DNA of 25,553 bases from Candidatus Pacearchaeota archaeon. Its GTDB lineage: Archaea; Nanoarchaeota; Nanoarchaeia; Pacearchaeales; GW2011-AR1. Location: the NCBI GenBank assembly GCA_002690445.1, contig NZER01000412.1:1-25553 (forward strand), read 5' to 3'. The position numbers and the translations under genes are program-made. Positions 5,792-14,436 of this stretch are shown here, piece after piece; within the stretch, counting starts at the first letter, position 1; every line of letters begins with the position of its first letter. Below the pieces are notes generated by a model. It made no database searches. It saw nothing but the letters and a program-made list of their open reading frames with translations, and was not told the origin of the DNA.

Positions 5792-6889
5792 ATGGCTGAG
5801 GCTCTTTCTGTAGTCAACACGACTGCCCGAAAGTACTTCGCTGGTGCGGCTGATCTTACGGTTCGACGACGGCTGTTCCTGCGACTCTTATCGGAAGCTG
5901 GCCGAGTCGTCTTCAATGAAGAAGGCGAGTCCTGCTACTGGAACGTCGAATTCGATCAACCGCCCGTCCAGTCTCATGGTGCGAGTGGCGAGTACTCATT
6001 CGACGAGCACGACCTCTACCGTCAGCTGAACATTGATGTTCGCGGGTACGTCGTCACCGACAAAATGGATTACAAGAACAGCCTGATGAACAAGGGCTCG
6101 ACTGCGATCATCAACCGCTACAAGCGGATCATGCCGAACTTGAAGAAGTCGCTCGACTCCCACTTCCACAGCGAACTGTACATCGACGGCTACGCCGCCG
6201 CCAACGGCAACAGACTGCACGGCCTGGAGTCCTTCTTGGGCCAAGGCACGACGGTCGCCGCCGACATCGTCGCTCAGCCATCCGACACTTACGGTGGCAA
6301 GTCGACGGCGCTTGGCAACGAGGGCGGCAGTTGGTCGACCGATCTCACCACTTCCCCGAATGCGGCGGTCGCTACCGACTGGCCCGACGGCAACGGTGAC
6401 TCTTCGTACGATTACCTTTCCCCTGTGATCGTCAACGCCACCAGCACCAACTGGGGGCCGACGACAGCGTGGGAAGACAACTGCGGCAAGATCCTGCGGC
6501 GAACCACGACTTGGTTGACCAAGAACGGTGGCGAGGACGGCATCCCGTCCTGCTACATGATGGGCAACAACAAGTTCAACGGGTTGCAGGACTACCACGA
6601 GACCAAGTTCCGAGTGATCACGCCTCACCCGCAGGCGCGTGACCTGGGCTTCCAAGGCTCGATCAACCAAGACGGTGTGATCTGCAAGTACGAGTTCGAC
6701 GTTCCGGCGACGAAGGCGTACGGCATCAACGTCAACCAGATGGAACTGGCCAGTTGGGACGAAGTTTTGTTCGCAACCCGTGGGCCGTTCTACGACATCA
6801 AGTCCGACGCCTACCTGTTCAAGGCGGGCTTCTTTGGCAATGCACGTTATCAGCCCAAGCACTTCGCGCTGATCGAAGACATCGCCTAA
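5792..6889 (+). CDS. Major capsid protein
   Basis: The 365-residue product begins MAEALSVVNTTARKYFAGAA. Its helical segment LKKSLDSHFHSELYIDGYA, a loop HGLESFLGQ, and an aromatic C-terminal part (RGPFYDIKSDAYLFKAGFFG) have the look of HK97-fold capsid subunits of tailed phages. Size is in the normal range without a long N-terminal delta domain, which agrees with a separate scaffold gene just upstream and no visible protease. A GGAGCGAG site precedes the ATG. Glycine and asparagine codon choice (GGC, AAC) is more biased than in neighbours, as expected for the most abundant protein. The identification rests on fold-like features and gene order. Confidence 0.85.
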   Translation: MAEALSVVNTTARKYFAGAADLTVRRRLFLRLLSEAGRVVFNEEGESCYWNVEFDQPPVQSHGASGEYSFDEHDLYRQLNIDVRGYVVTDKMDYKNSLMNKGSTAIINRYKRIMPNLKKSLDSHFHSELYIDGYAAANGNRLHGLESFLGQGTTVAADIVAQPSDTYGGKSTALGNEGGSWSTDLTTSPNAAVATDWPDGNGDSSYDYLSPVIVNATSTNWGPTTAWEDNCGKILRRTTTWLTKNGGEDGIPSCYMMGNNKFNGLQDYHETKFRVITPHPQARDLGFQGSINQDGVICKYEFDVPATKAYGINVNQMELASWDEVLFATRGPFYDIKSDAYLFKAGFFGNARYQPKHFALIEDIA

Positions 6890-6913
6890 GCATCCCCGGA
6901 AGGAGTAGGACTG

Positions 6914-7354
6914 ATGGGAACTTTTTCAAACGGGACGATCGGCTCTTTGATGAGCGGGCTGGGGTCTCGGGCTGCGGCCAAGGACATCCAAAGCCTCATC
7001 GAAGAACCTACTGTTGTTGTCGAGACAAAGACCGCCAGCTGGACTTTGACCGCCGCCGACAGTGGGAAGTTGTTCCTTGTCGACGCCGTGGATCTTGTGG
7101 CCACCCTTCCGGCCACGGTCTCCGGTCTCCGATACCGATTCCTTGTGAAGACGGTGAGCGCGACTACCGGATTTTCCGTGTCGCCCAATTCGGCGGACCA
7201 GATCATCGGTGATGGATTTACGGTCGCGGATGACAAGGACGCGATTAATACGGCGGGGACTGACGCGGTCGGTGATCTCATTGAGGTCGTCGGCGATGGG
7301 TCAGCCGGTTGGTACATCACGCAGGTCGTAGGCACCTGGGCGCGAGAGGCGTGA
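6914..7354 (+). CDS. Beta-rich structural protein, putative head decoration protein
   Basis: The 146-residue protein has a helical N-terminus (MGTFSNGTIGSLMSGLGSR). A beta-rich region then includes SWTLTAADSGKLFLVDAVD and ATVSGLRYRFLVKTVSATT, a pattern I associate with phage surface or fibre domains. It follows the major capsid gene by 24 bp with a strong GGAAGGAG site, and is upstream of the head terminator, so abundant synthesis is expected. A capsid-surface decoration or fibre role is inferred. It is not assigned to a named family. Confidence 0.6.
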   Translation: MGTFSNGTIGSLMSGLGSRAAAKDIQSLIEEPTVVVETKTASWTLTAADSGKLFLVDAVDLVATLPATVSGLRYRFLVKTVSATTGFSVSPNSADQIIGDGFTVADDKDAINTAGTDAVGDLIEVVGDGSAGWYITQVVGTWAREA

Positions 7355-7370
7355 TGCTTAGAGGGTAGAT

Positions 7371-7409
7371 ATGTCGACGAGCGAGAATGCAGTCGGCAGC
7401 CCACTTTAA
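7371..7409 (+). CDS. Possible 12-residue leader peptide
   Basis: ATG 7371 opens MSTSENAVGSPL and stops at TAA 7407-7409. A GAGGG site lies five bases upstream, and the stop is 15 bp before the next gene. It may be chance or a coupling leader for the following gene. Confidence 0.15.
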   Translation: MSTSENAVGSPL

Positions 7410-7424
7410 CTGAGGAGGTGATCG

Positions 7425-7943
7425 ATGGCTGGTGCAGGTATGGGAATGATGAGACGTGGTATCTCGTGGACGAGTGTCCCCGACGACACCGAAGGTCTCA
7501 CCAAAGAGTTTCCCGATGTCGACTTCAGTGTGTCTGGAGTCAAAACGCGGAACAGCAACAACAAGGTGACTTGTCGCCTCGTGAAGAACAGCTCTGGCGG
7601 CGCTCTGCTTCCGTCAGTAGTTGTTGAGTACAAAGCCGGTGCGGTGTTCCAAGAGGTGGACGCCGCCGCTGGTGCTACTGCTCACCCGGCTGGCGTGGTG
7701 GATGAGTATCTTCCCGCCGCTGGCGTCCCCGACGGTTCGTGGTTTTGGATTGTTGTCCACGGCCCCACAAAGGCCATCGACAGCGGATCCGGCATCACCG
7801 CCGAAGTTCCGGTTGCTACGGCGGCGAGTGGTTACATCGCCGATGCGTCGTCACCGCCCACTGAGTACGACCTCGGTTTCGCGCTGGCCGAGATCTCCGC
7901 GACCGAGACAGGACGAATCTTCGTCAACCTTCCCTACACGTAA
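7425..7943 (+). CDS. Putative capsid decoration or stabilising protein
   Basis: The 172-residue product is beta-rich, with alternating Val/Ala/Gly segments (TCRLVKNSSGG, SVVVEYKAGAVFQEV) and an Ala/Gly/Ser-rich second half ending RIFVNLPYT. This resembles trimeric capsid-cementing proteins, which commonly follow the major capsid gene. It has the best ribosome-binding site in the window, AGGAGGTGATCG before ATG, and is followed by the intrinsic terminator, both in keeping with a high-copy virion protein. Family identity is not established. Confidence 0.6.
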   Translation: MAGAGMGMMRRGISWTSVPDDTEGLTKEFPDVDFSVSGVKTRNSNNKVTCRLVKNSSGGALLPSVVVEYKAGAVFQEVDAAAGATAHPAGVVDEYLPAAGVPDGSWFWIVVHGPTKAIDSGSGITAEVPVATAASGYIADASSPPTEYDLGFALAEISATETGRIFVNLPYT

Positions 7944-7972
7944 TCCGTGCCAGGATTTGCTGGGTTTGGCCC

Positions 7973-8013
7973 GGCCGCGAACCGGCGAAGCGGCGGGTTC
8001 GCGGCCTTTTTTT
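7973..8013 (+). terminator. Intrinsic transcription terminator closing the head genes
   Basis: An 11-bp perfect GC-rich stem GGCCGCGAACC (7973-7983) pairs with GGTTCGCGGCC (7996-8006), with a 12-base loop, and is followed by seven T residues (8007-8013). It begins 30 bp after the decoration gene stop. It separates the high-copy capsid genes from the low-copy terminase and portal genes. No clear new promoter was seen before 8029, so partial read-through is likely. Confidence 0.9.
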
Positions 8014-8028
8014 GTGCGAGGGTGCCAA

Positions 8029-8718
8029 ATGGGACGAGATGCCGAAATTCAAGCGCGCAAGAGGCTCAAGTGTAGAGGTTGCGAGAAGCCTTACCGCTCT
8101 CCCAAGTGGGGAAGCAACGGGTGGTGCCGGGAGTGCAATCGTCGGGCTCGGGAAGAGAGCGAGAAGAACGGCCTGATCGCCAACGAGCGCACCACCATGG
8201 AGGCTCCCAACCAGCGAAGGCGCCTCAGGGATCGGGCGCTCAAACAAACAGCGGAGATCGTCGCCAAGTCGGCGGACAAGTTCAGCGAAGTCGTTGAGAT
8301 CTGCGACGAGATGATCCGGCTGCACGGCGGGATCGAGAAGTTCTGTGCGGACTGGAAGGCCCAAGTTGATCTAGCTGCGTTGGATAAGCCCGGCGGAAAG
8401 GTCGTTCTCGATTACTACCGACACATGGTCCAGCTTCACATGGAAGCTGCATCGCACAGGCCAAACCACAACGACATCGACGAGATGTCCCTGGACGACG
8501 TAAGTGCTGAGATTATTCGTATCACGGACGAGATGGGACTCAACGTCTTGGCAAGTGGCCCGACGATCGATGCGGAGTTCGAGCTGCAGCCGGATGAAGT
8601 CCACGAAGAATCCGAACGCGACTACGGAGATTCTGACGAAGCCGAAGAAGAGTTGAGTGTGGATGAGATGGCGGAACTAGAGAGAATCATTGAAGATGAT
8701 GACCGACAACCCGCTTGA
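8029..8718 (+). CDS. Putative terminase small subunit with N-terminal zinc ribbon
   Basis: The 229-residue product starts with a basic stretch and two CxxC pairs (Cys15, Cys18, Cys33, Cys36). A helical region follows (about 65-165), then an acidic C-terminus (SDEAEEELSVDEMAELERII). It ends inside the start of the large terminase, so position and coupling point to the DNA-recognition subunit of the packaging motor. Small terminases usually use an HTH rather than a zinc ribbon, so this assignment is tentative; it could be another packaging cofactor. ATG 8029 is chosen because the upstream in-frame extension runs through the terminator and the previous gene. Confidence 0.5.
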   Translation: MGRDAEIQARKRLKCRGCEKPYRSPKWGSNGWCRECNRRAREESEKNGLIANERTTMEAPNQRRRLRDRALKQTAEIVAKSADKFSEVVEICDEMIRLHGGIEKFCADWKAQVDLAALDKPGGKVVLDYYRHMVQLHMEAASHRPNHNDIDEMSLDDVSAEIIRITDEMGLNVLASGPTIDAEFELQPDEVHEESERDYGDSDEAEEELSVDEMAELERIIEDDDRQPA

Positions 8719-10582
8719 GTTTACTCCCGAGCAGATGGCGGCCGCACAAGCGCAGCTGGAGAACAGTTCGCGCTACAATGAAGGAACGCCCCAAGAGTCC
8801 CGCGACGGCCCCAACGAGATCATCGCGGAGGAGCCGCACGTCAAGATTCTGGCTACCGCTCAACGAGAGCGATTCGTCAAGCTGGCCAAGCACCGGGCGA
8901 TGCTGCAGAAGGAAACGCTGTCGACATTCCGGCCGCTTCCCCACCAAGAGAAAGTGTTCCACAGTTCGGCCTCAGAACTTTTATTACGTGGTGGTAATCG
9001 AAGCGGCAAGTCAGTTTGCGCTGCGTTGCTGTTCGGGTCGGCGGCTACTGGTATCCCGGTGATGGACCTGCTCAACAAGCCGATACCCTTGTACGAGCCC
9101 CACGCTCACGCCCACCGATCGTCCCGACCAATGACGATGTGGTGTATCGGCTTGGGAGAGAAGCACATCGCTCAAACACTGTACCGCCTATTGTTCGAGA
9201 AGGGTCTGTTCGACATCATCCGCGACGAGCACACCAACCTGTGGCGACCGTACGACCCGACCACCGATTCTCATCGGGAGATGGAACGCAAGCCGTCGCC
9301 GCCGGTGATCCCTTCCCGTCTGATTGATCCCAAGGGGTGGGGCTGGAAAGAGAAGGCGTCCAATCTGTTCACGCAGTGCACGCTGTTGAATGGAACAAAG
9401 ATCTACGCTTTCACGTCGGTCGCCGATGCGAAGATGGGTGATCCCGTCGATTACATTTGGATCGATGAGCGCATCAGGTTCCCCAAGCACTACAGCGAGT
9501 GGCAGGCGCGGATCTCCGACCGCAAGGGTCGCATCGTTTGGTCGGTGTGGCCAGGACACGGCTCTCACGTTGTTCTAAAGATCAGTGAGCGCGCTCAAAA
9601 GCAAGAAGCGGAAATCGAAAGAGGTGTTCGCGAGAAGCCGGATGTGGAAGAGTTGGTTCTGCGGTTCTCCGACAACCCATACATCGACGAGGATGAAAAG
9701 AGGAAGCGTCGTGAAGGTTGGTCAGAAGAAGAGATCCAGTCTCGCGACTACGGGGAGTTCGTAACTGGACCGACAAGGATCTACCCGAACTTCTCAGAGT
9801 CTGTTCACGGAGCGCCGCCTAGGTATTCGAGTGACAAGGACCTAGCTGACGAGATTCTCGAACGCAACGAAGGGATGCCGCCCGACGATTGGTGTCGCGG
9901 TTTGATTGTCGATCCAGGTCACACCCACCCCGGAGCGCTGTTCACAGCTATCGCACCGCCTGATGTCGCCAAGTCGTGCGGGACAGAGGTGTACGTTGTT
10001 TACAACGAACTGTACTTGCCAGGGACCGACGCCCGAATGATGGCGAAGCACGTCCGTTCCAAAGCTGTTCGGCAGCAGTTCCAATACTTCATCATCGATA
10101 GCCGCGCAGGTCGTAAGACTCCAGAAGGGTTCTCCAAGACAATCCGCGAGCACTACGAAGACGCTTTCGCGAAAGAGGGTCTGCGGTGCATCTCTACAGG
10201 TGGTTCATTCCGCATGTCGTCGGACGACTTGATGGGAGGAATCGAGTGCGTTCGCGGCGCGATGTACATCGGTCCGACTGGTCGCCCAGTGATGCGGATC
10301 ATAACGAAGGCGGTTCCCAACTTCATCAAACAGGTCGCCGGTTACCAAAAGGAAGAACACCCCACGTCCGATACTGAGGTGGGGGAGAAGCCAGCGCCAA
10401 GGCAAATCGATCCGCTTTGCGACTGCCTTCGGTACTGGTGCGCCGGAGCCTACCAGTACATCAAGCCGAAGCCTTACGTCATGTCGGCTAGTCCGGCGCT
10501 GACGTACTTTCGCGAGGAGTGGAAGCCGAAGAAGAAAGAAGAGTCGATGCAAATCTACTGTGGCCCAGGTTCGGGCCAGTAG
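8696..10582 (+). CDS. Terminase large subunit
   Basis: This 628-residue packaging motor has a Walker A GGNRSGKS (99-106) and a Walker B VDYIWIDE (251-258) for ATP-driven DNA translocation. Its RNase H-like nuclease carries acidic residues in LIVDPGH (Asp406), FIIDSRAG (Asp468) and DPLCDCLRYW (Asp572, Asp576). It cuts concatemers and pumps DNA through the portal. ATG 8696 or 8699 are both possible; an in-frame TTG lies at 8690. All overlap the upstream gene. It is full length, with all catalytic parts present. Confidence 0.95.
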   Translation: MMTDNPLEFTPEQMAAAQAQLENSSRYNEGTPQESRDGPNEIIAEEPHVKILATAQRERFVKLAKHRAMLQKETLSTFRPLPHQEKVFHSSASELLLRGGNRSGKSVCAALLFGSAATGIPVMDLLNKPIPLYEPHAHAHRSSRPMTMWCIGLGEKHIAQTLYRLLFEKGLFDIIRDEHTNLWRPYDPTTDSHREMERKPSPPVIPSRLIDPKGWGWKEKASNLFTQCTLLNGTKIYAFTSVADAKMGDPVDYIWIDERIRFPKHYSEWQARISDRKGRIVWSVWPGHGSHVVLKISERAQKQEAEIERGVREKPDVEELVLRFSDNPYIDEDEKRKRREGWSEEEIQSRDYGEFVTGPTRIYPNFSESVHGAPPRYSSDKDLADEILERNEGMPPDDWCRGLIVDPGHTHPGALFTAIAPPDVAKSCGTEVYVVYNELYLPGTDARMMAKHVRSKAVRQQFQYFIIDSRAGRKTPEGFSKTIREHYEDAFAKEGLRCISTGGSFRMSSDDLMGGIECVRGAMYIGPTGRPVMRIITKAVPNFIKQVAGYQKEEHPTSDTEVGEKPAPRQIDPLCDCLRYWCAGAYQYIKPKPYVMSASPALTYFREEWKPKKKEESMQIYCGPGSGQ

Positions 10583-10605
10583 GAACCTTAACGAGGGAGT
10601 TTGTG

Positions 10606-11136
10606 ATGGCGAAAAAAGTTGGACGACCGAAGAAAGAAGACCAAGCAGTAGCGCCCGTGGCTGAACGCAAGCCGTCGAAAGATCTCATCGTCGGCGACAC
10701 AGTCCTGTTTTTCGAGAAGGGCGACATGGACCAAAAGCCGGTCGCCTCGATCGTACTCGACATCGCGGGCAACGGATGTTTGGAGCTGGCGACGATTCCC
10801 AAGTATGCGAACGAGTTTGTTCGCAGACAGAACGTGCATCACTACAAGGACAGTGCGCGTGAGGAGATCATCGATCGGTACGGAACTTGGAGTTCGAGAG
10901 ATGAAGAGGTCAACAGGCGGCGAGCGCAACATGCTCGCGACGTTCGGTTGACCCGACTTCGTGAAGAGTCAATGGCCAAGCTGGCGAAGCAAGACGACGA
11001 CCGGACGAAGATCCTCAAGCTTTACGACAAGGGCCAGAACACCGAGCAGATCGAGAGCCAACTGACTGGATGGACGAAGCTGCAGATAGCCGAACTCATC
11101 CAGAACCGAGCGGAACCAATTACTCAACCTAGTTAG
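10606..11136 (+). CDS. Small basic protein between terminase and portal
   Basis: The 176-residue product begins MAKKVGRPKK, an AT-hook-like GRP core. A beta-rich stretch follows (IVGDTVLFFEKGDMDQKPVAS), then a charged helical region, and finally a possible HTH (ILKLYDKGQNTEQIESQLTG). It sits between the large terminase and portal genes. AT-hook plus HTH suggests DNA contact; it could be an alternative small terminase candidate or a packaging regulator. ATG 10606 with GAGGGAG upstream is preferred over the in-frame start at 10519 inside the terminase gene. No family is recognised. Confidence 0.6.
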   Translation: MAKKVGRPKKEDQAVAPVAERKPSKDLIVGDTVLFFEKGDMDQKPVASIVLDIAGNGCLELATIPKYANEFVRRQNVHHYKDSAREEIIDRYGTWSSRDEEVNRRRAQHARDVRLTRLREESMAKLAKQDDDRTKILKLYDKGQNTEQIESQLTGWTKLQIAELIQNRAEPITQPS

Positions 11137-11145
11137 TGAAGCCGG

Positions 11146-13560
11146 ATGATTTCCCAGACCAAAGATAGCGGACTACTCGCCCCCACCGCCGCCGAGGCTG
11201 CATCCAAGCCGGAGGTGATGAGGCCCATTACGCGCGGTTGGCTTGGGAAGATTAATCAAGCCATTGACAAGAGACGCAGCTGGGACACAGTCGCCAAGCA
11301 GTGTCACTCCTTCTTCAGTGGCGAGCTGGGGTTCATGTGGGAGCGTGAGTTCCAGTCGAAGTACATGAATGGGTCGATGCAGCCGAGATTCAAGATCACC
11401 CTGCAAAAGGGGTTCGAGCTGGTCTCGATCTTCGGCCCGTCCATGTACCAACAGAACCCAGTCCGCGCGATCCGCCAGCGGAAACAGCTGGAGTTCGACG
11501 AGAATACGTTCGGCCCCGAGCGGATGGACCTGTTCCAGTTCGCTCAGCAGAAGCAAGCGGAGAAGGACGGGGACGACGACATTCGCAATCAGCTGATGGA
11601 GATGTACCTCAACTACACTCCAGACGAGATGCCGAACGGAGGTCTTGCTCAGCACGCCAACTACGCGATCACCGATGCGCTCATCACCGGTCGCGGAGTT
11701 CTGTGGCCCAGCGACTACCACATGCCCGGCAGCGACAGGACGCTGTCAGGTTGCTTCTACGACTCGCAGGACAATCTCTACTACGACCCCGACTGCACCT
11801 CCTTGGCGGATGCGTGGTGGATCTGCAAGAAGGAAGTAAAGCCGTACTGGGAGTTCGAGCGGGAGTTCAAGCTGCCGAAGGATTCTCTGCGAGGTCACGC
11901 TTCGAACGAGAGCCACAACGGTCGGGGCGAGCAGGCTGGCAACGACATGGCTTCTCACCATCGTCGTCAGGGTCAAACGAACGACCTGATGGTGGTCTAC
12001 AAGGTGTGGAGCAAGATGGGCGTGGGCGGTCGGATGTCCGGCGTGGACACGACACTGCGCGAAACACTCGATGAAGTCTGTGGAGACTACTGCTATCTAG
12101 CGGTAACGGACGGGGTCGACTGGCCTTTGAATGCTCCCAGTAAGGCAATCGAGAGCGAGACCGACGAGCAGATCGAACGACGGTTCCGCTGGAAGCACCC
12201 ATTCTGGCGCGACGACCGTTGGCCATGTGCTGTTTTGGAGTTCTACCCGAACCCCATCTCCCCCTATCCAATCGCGCCGATGGCGCCAGGGCTCGGCGAA
12301 CTTACGTACCTGAACATCTTCATCTCGCATCTGGCGGGTCGAACGTGGAGTAGCTCTCGGGACATCATTGCGGTTCTGGAACGCGCGGCGGCCGATGTGG
12401 AAGGACCGTTGAAGTCAGCGGCTGACCTAGCCGTGATCAAACTCTCCGAGGTCAACAGCGACCTCAATAAGTGCATCCAGTGGATCAAGCAGCCGGAGGT
12501 CAACCGGGACGCCTTCGAAATGATCGACCGGATTACCCACCTATTCGAGCAGCGAGTCGGCCTCAACGAGTTGCTCTACGGTCTCAGCTCGACTCAATCG
12601 CGCTCGGCAACCGATAGCAAGATCAAGCAAAAGAACCTACAGATCCGGCCGCTTCACATGTCGGAGCGGGTCGAATCGTGGATGGACCAGTTGGCGGACA
12701 TGGAGAAGTTCGTCGCCCGGTGGAACGTCCAAGGCAAGGATGTCCGTGACCTTGTCGGCAGCGTCGGCGCCCAGCTGTGGGACGAAAAGATCGTCTCCGA
12801 ACCGATGGAACTGGTGATGCGCGAGATGCGGGCCACGGTCACCGCCGGAAGTATGCGGAAGCCGGATCACGACAAGGACGCCGAGAATATCAACGCTGTG
12901 GCGGCCACCATTTTCCCAACACTCGACAAGCACGCCGACATGACCGGCGACACCGGACCGCTCAACGCTTTCATCGACAACTGGGGCGAGGCGCTCCAGA
13001 TGGAGGTTGACGAGATCAAGATGGGGCCGCGTCAGCAACAGGTCAGCCCCGAGCAGGAACAGCAGCAACAACAGATGCTTCAGTTCGAGCAGCAGGACCG
13101 CGAAGCTGAACTCCAGAAGAAACAGCTTGAGCTGCAGAAGATCCAACTCGACTCCCAGTCGGCGACTCAGCGTCTGCAGATCGATCAGCAGAAAGCGCAG
13201 CTCGACATACAGCGGTCTCAGGTCCAGCTGGAAACGGCTGCCCAACAGGCTCAGTTGGAGATGGGGGTCAAGGAGGCGGACGCTGCGGACAAGCAGCAGG
13301 ATGCCGAGCTGAAGCGGGTTGAATCGGAGTTGAAACTTCGGGACGCCCAAATCAAGTCAGACGAGGCTGAAGCGGCGTCTCATGCTGCGGCAATCGAGTC
13401 AGCTGCCGACGTGGCGATCTCTCAGTACAGCGTGGAGGAGAAGGCGCTGGACGTGGAGATCAAGGAAGCTGAACTGGAGCTGAAGAAAGCGGACGTTCGC
13501 TTGAAGCAACAACAACTTTTGCTCGATAAGACGGGCGAGGACGGCGACGATGCTGAATGA
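11146..13560 (+). CDS. Portal protein with long Gln-rich coiled-coil tail
   Basis: The 804-residue product is the dodecameric ring through which DNA enters the head. The body includes a typical wing/stem-like segment and the motif LNELLYGLSSTQSRSATDSK at about 472-491, a pattern common in large phage portals just before the stem. From about residue 626 to 800 the chain becomes a Gln/Glu/Lys-rich coiled coil (QEQQQQQMLQFEQQ then repeated LQKKQLELQKIQ-type heptads). P22-type portals have a C-terminal helical barrel, so this may form an extended barrel in the head. It follows the terminase and overlaps the next gene by 11 bp. Confidence 0.85.
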   Translation: MISQTKDSGLLAPTAAEAASKPEVMRPITRGWLGKINQAIDKRRSWDTVAKQCHSFFSGELGFMWEREFQSKYMNGSMQPRFKITLQKGFELVSIFGPSMYQQNPVRAIRQRKQLEFDENTFGPERMDLFQFAQQKQAEKDGDDDIRNQLMEMYLNYTPDEMPNGGLAQHANYAITDALITGRGVLWPSDYHMPGSDRTLSGCFYDSQDNLYYDPDCTSLADAWWICKKEVKPYWEFEREFKLPKDSLRGHASNESHNGRGEQAGNDMASHHRRQGQTNDLMVVYKVWSKMGVGGRMSGVDTTLRETLDEVCGDYCYLAVTDGVDWPLNAPSKAIESETDEQIERRFRWKHPFWRDDRWPCAVLEFYPNPISPYPIAPMAPGLGELTYLNIFISHLAGRTWSSSRDIIAVLERAAADVEGPLKSAADLAVIKLSEVNSDLNKCIQWIKQPEVNRDAFEMIDRITHLFEQRVGLNELLYGLSSTQSRSATDSKIKQKNLQIRPLHMSERVESWMDQLADMEKFVARWNVQGKDVRDLVGSVGAQLWDEKIVSEPMELVMREMRATVTAGSMRKPDHDKDAENINAVAATIFPTLDKHADMTGDTGPLNAFIDNWGEALQMEVDEIKMGPRQQQVSPEQEQQQQQMLQFEQQDREAELQKKQLELQKIQLDSQSATQRLQIDQQKAQLDIQRSQVQLETAAQQAQLEMGVKEADAADKQQDAELKRVESELKLRDAQIKSDEAEAASHAAAIESAADVAISQYSVEEKALDVEIKEAELELKKADVRLKQQQLLLDKTGEDGDDAE

Positions 13561-13870
13561 CACTACAAAACTTGTGACCGTCAACTTCGACGAGAACACA
13601 ATAGCCACCCACGAAGTGGTTGCTGCGGCCAGTGGCGAGACCATCACGGTGCACGAGGTGTACTTGGTTTCCGCAGGTACGACCGACATCGACTTTCGGT
13701 CGGCGGCGACGGTGAAGGTTGGTCCTTTCGGTTGGGCTGCCGGTGATGGGATTGATGTCCCAGCTGGGGGAGTTGTTCCATTCCTTCGCTGCGTCAAGGG
13801 CGAGGCGTTCCAAATCGCGCTGGGGTCGGCTATCCGAGTGACAGGCTTCATCCGGTACATCCAAGAATGA
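13550..13870 (+). CDS. Small beta-rich structural protein
   Basis: The 106-residue product is mostly beta strand with Val/Thr/Ala runs (GETITVHEVYLVSAGTTDID) and a glycine-rich turn GWAAGDGIDVPAGGV. It has no catalytic motif, signal peptide or membrane segment. The start ATG overlaps the portal stop and the end overlaps the next ATG. This suggests a minor head or connector component, but no family is recognised. Confidence 0.55.
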   Translation: MLNDTTKLVTVNFDENTIATHEVVAAASGETITVHEVYLVSAGTTDIDFRSAATVKVGPFGWAAGDGIDVPAGGVVPFLRCVKGEAFQIALGSAIRVTGFIRYIQE

Positions 13871-14436
13871 CCACCGAACAGCAGACACCTTCGACTGTTG
13901 CTAGTGACGCTACGTTGGGTGATGTCGCGTGGTCTAGCCCGACGAATGCGACTACCGAAGATGCGAGTGTTGCCTCAGCTTCTTTCACTGGGCTAGGTGA
14001 AACGTCGGAGTACCTGAAAGCTACCAACTTCGGGTTCAGTGTTCCTGGCGGCGCGACAATCGACGGAATCACGGCGAGGTTTAAGGCTAAGCAGACTGCG
14101 TTCGCGATCTTCGAAACAGAAGTGAAGTTGGTCAAAGGTGGGACGATTTCAGGTACTGACAAGTCGGCGTCAACCGGCCTCAACACATCAACACTCACAT
14201 TCATCAGCTTCGGCGGCGCGTCTGATTTATGGGGGCTGACCCTTTCCTCTACGGATGTCAACGCGTCTACGTTTGGCGTGGCTATGCGGGTTGACGACAA
14301 CATGGATTCGGGGGACGCCGAAGTGGACGTGTTCGATATCACTGTCCATTACACCGCCGCAGCGGGTGGCGGAGGCGGGAAGTTCTACAAGAGGTCGCAG
14401 CGGCGACGTGTTCAAATCAGGAACCGGGACCAATGA
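13867..14436 (+). CDS. Beta-sandwich phage structural protein
   Basis: The 189-residue protein has a layout I know from repeated phage and metagenomic surface proteins: VAWSSPTNATTEDASVASAS, then YLKATNFGFSVPGGATIDGI, VKLVKGGTISGT, SDLWGLTLSSTDVN, and VDVFDITVHYT. The body is a single domain followed by a Gly run and a basic tail KFYKRSQRRRVQIRNRD. The basic tail may anchor it to nucleic acid or to another virion protein. It is coupled to both neighbours by ATGA overlaps. Its likely role is a virion surface or connector-associated protein. Confidence 0.65.
   Translation: MTTEQQTPSTVASDATLGDVAWSSPTNATTEDASVASASFTGLGETSEYLKATNFGFSVPGGATIDGITARFKAKQTAFAIFETEVKLVKGGTISGTDKSASTGLNTSTLTFISFGGASDLWGLTLSSTDVNASTFGVAMRVDDNMDSGDAEVDVFDITVHYTAAAGGGGGKFYKRSQRRRVQIRNRDQ

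Noticed and set aside
5996..6862. 288-codon minus-strand frame opposite the capsid gene
   Set aside because: It is Val/Arg-rich low-complexity translation caused by codon bias of the capsid gene, with no ribosome-binding site.
7621..8028. In-frame N-terminal extension of the small terminase candidate
   Set aside because: It runs through the decoration gene and the intrinsic terminator; ATG 8029 is downstream of the terminator with GAGGG nearby.
12637..13350. 237-codon minus-strand frame opposite the portal coiled coil
   Set aside because: It is Leu-rich because CAG/CTG-type codons on the plus strand read as Leu on the other; a shadow.
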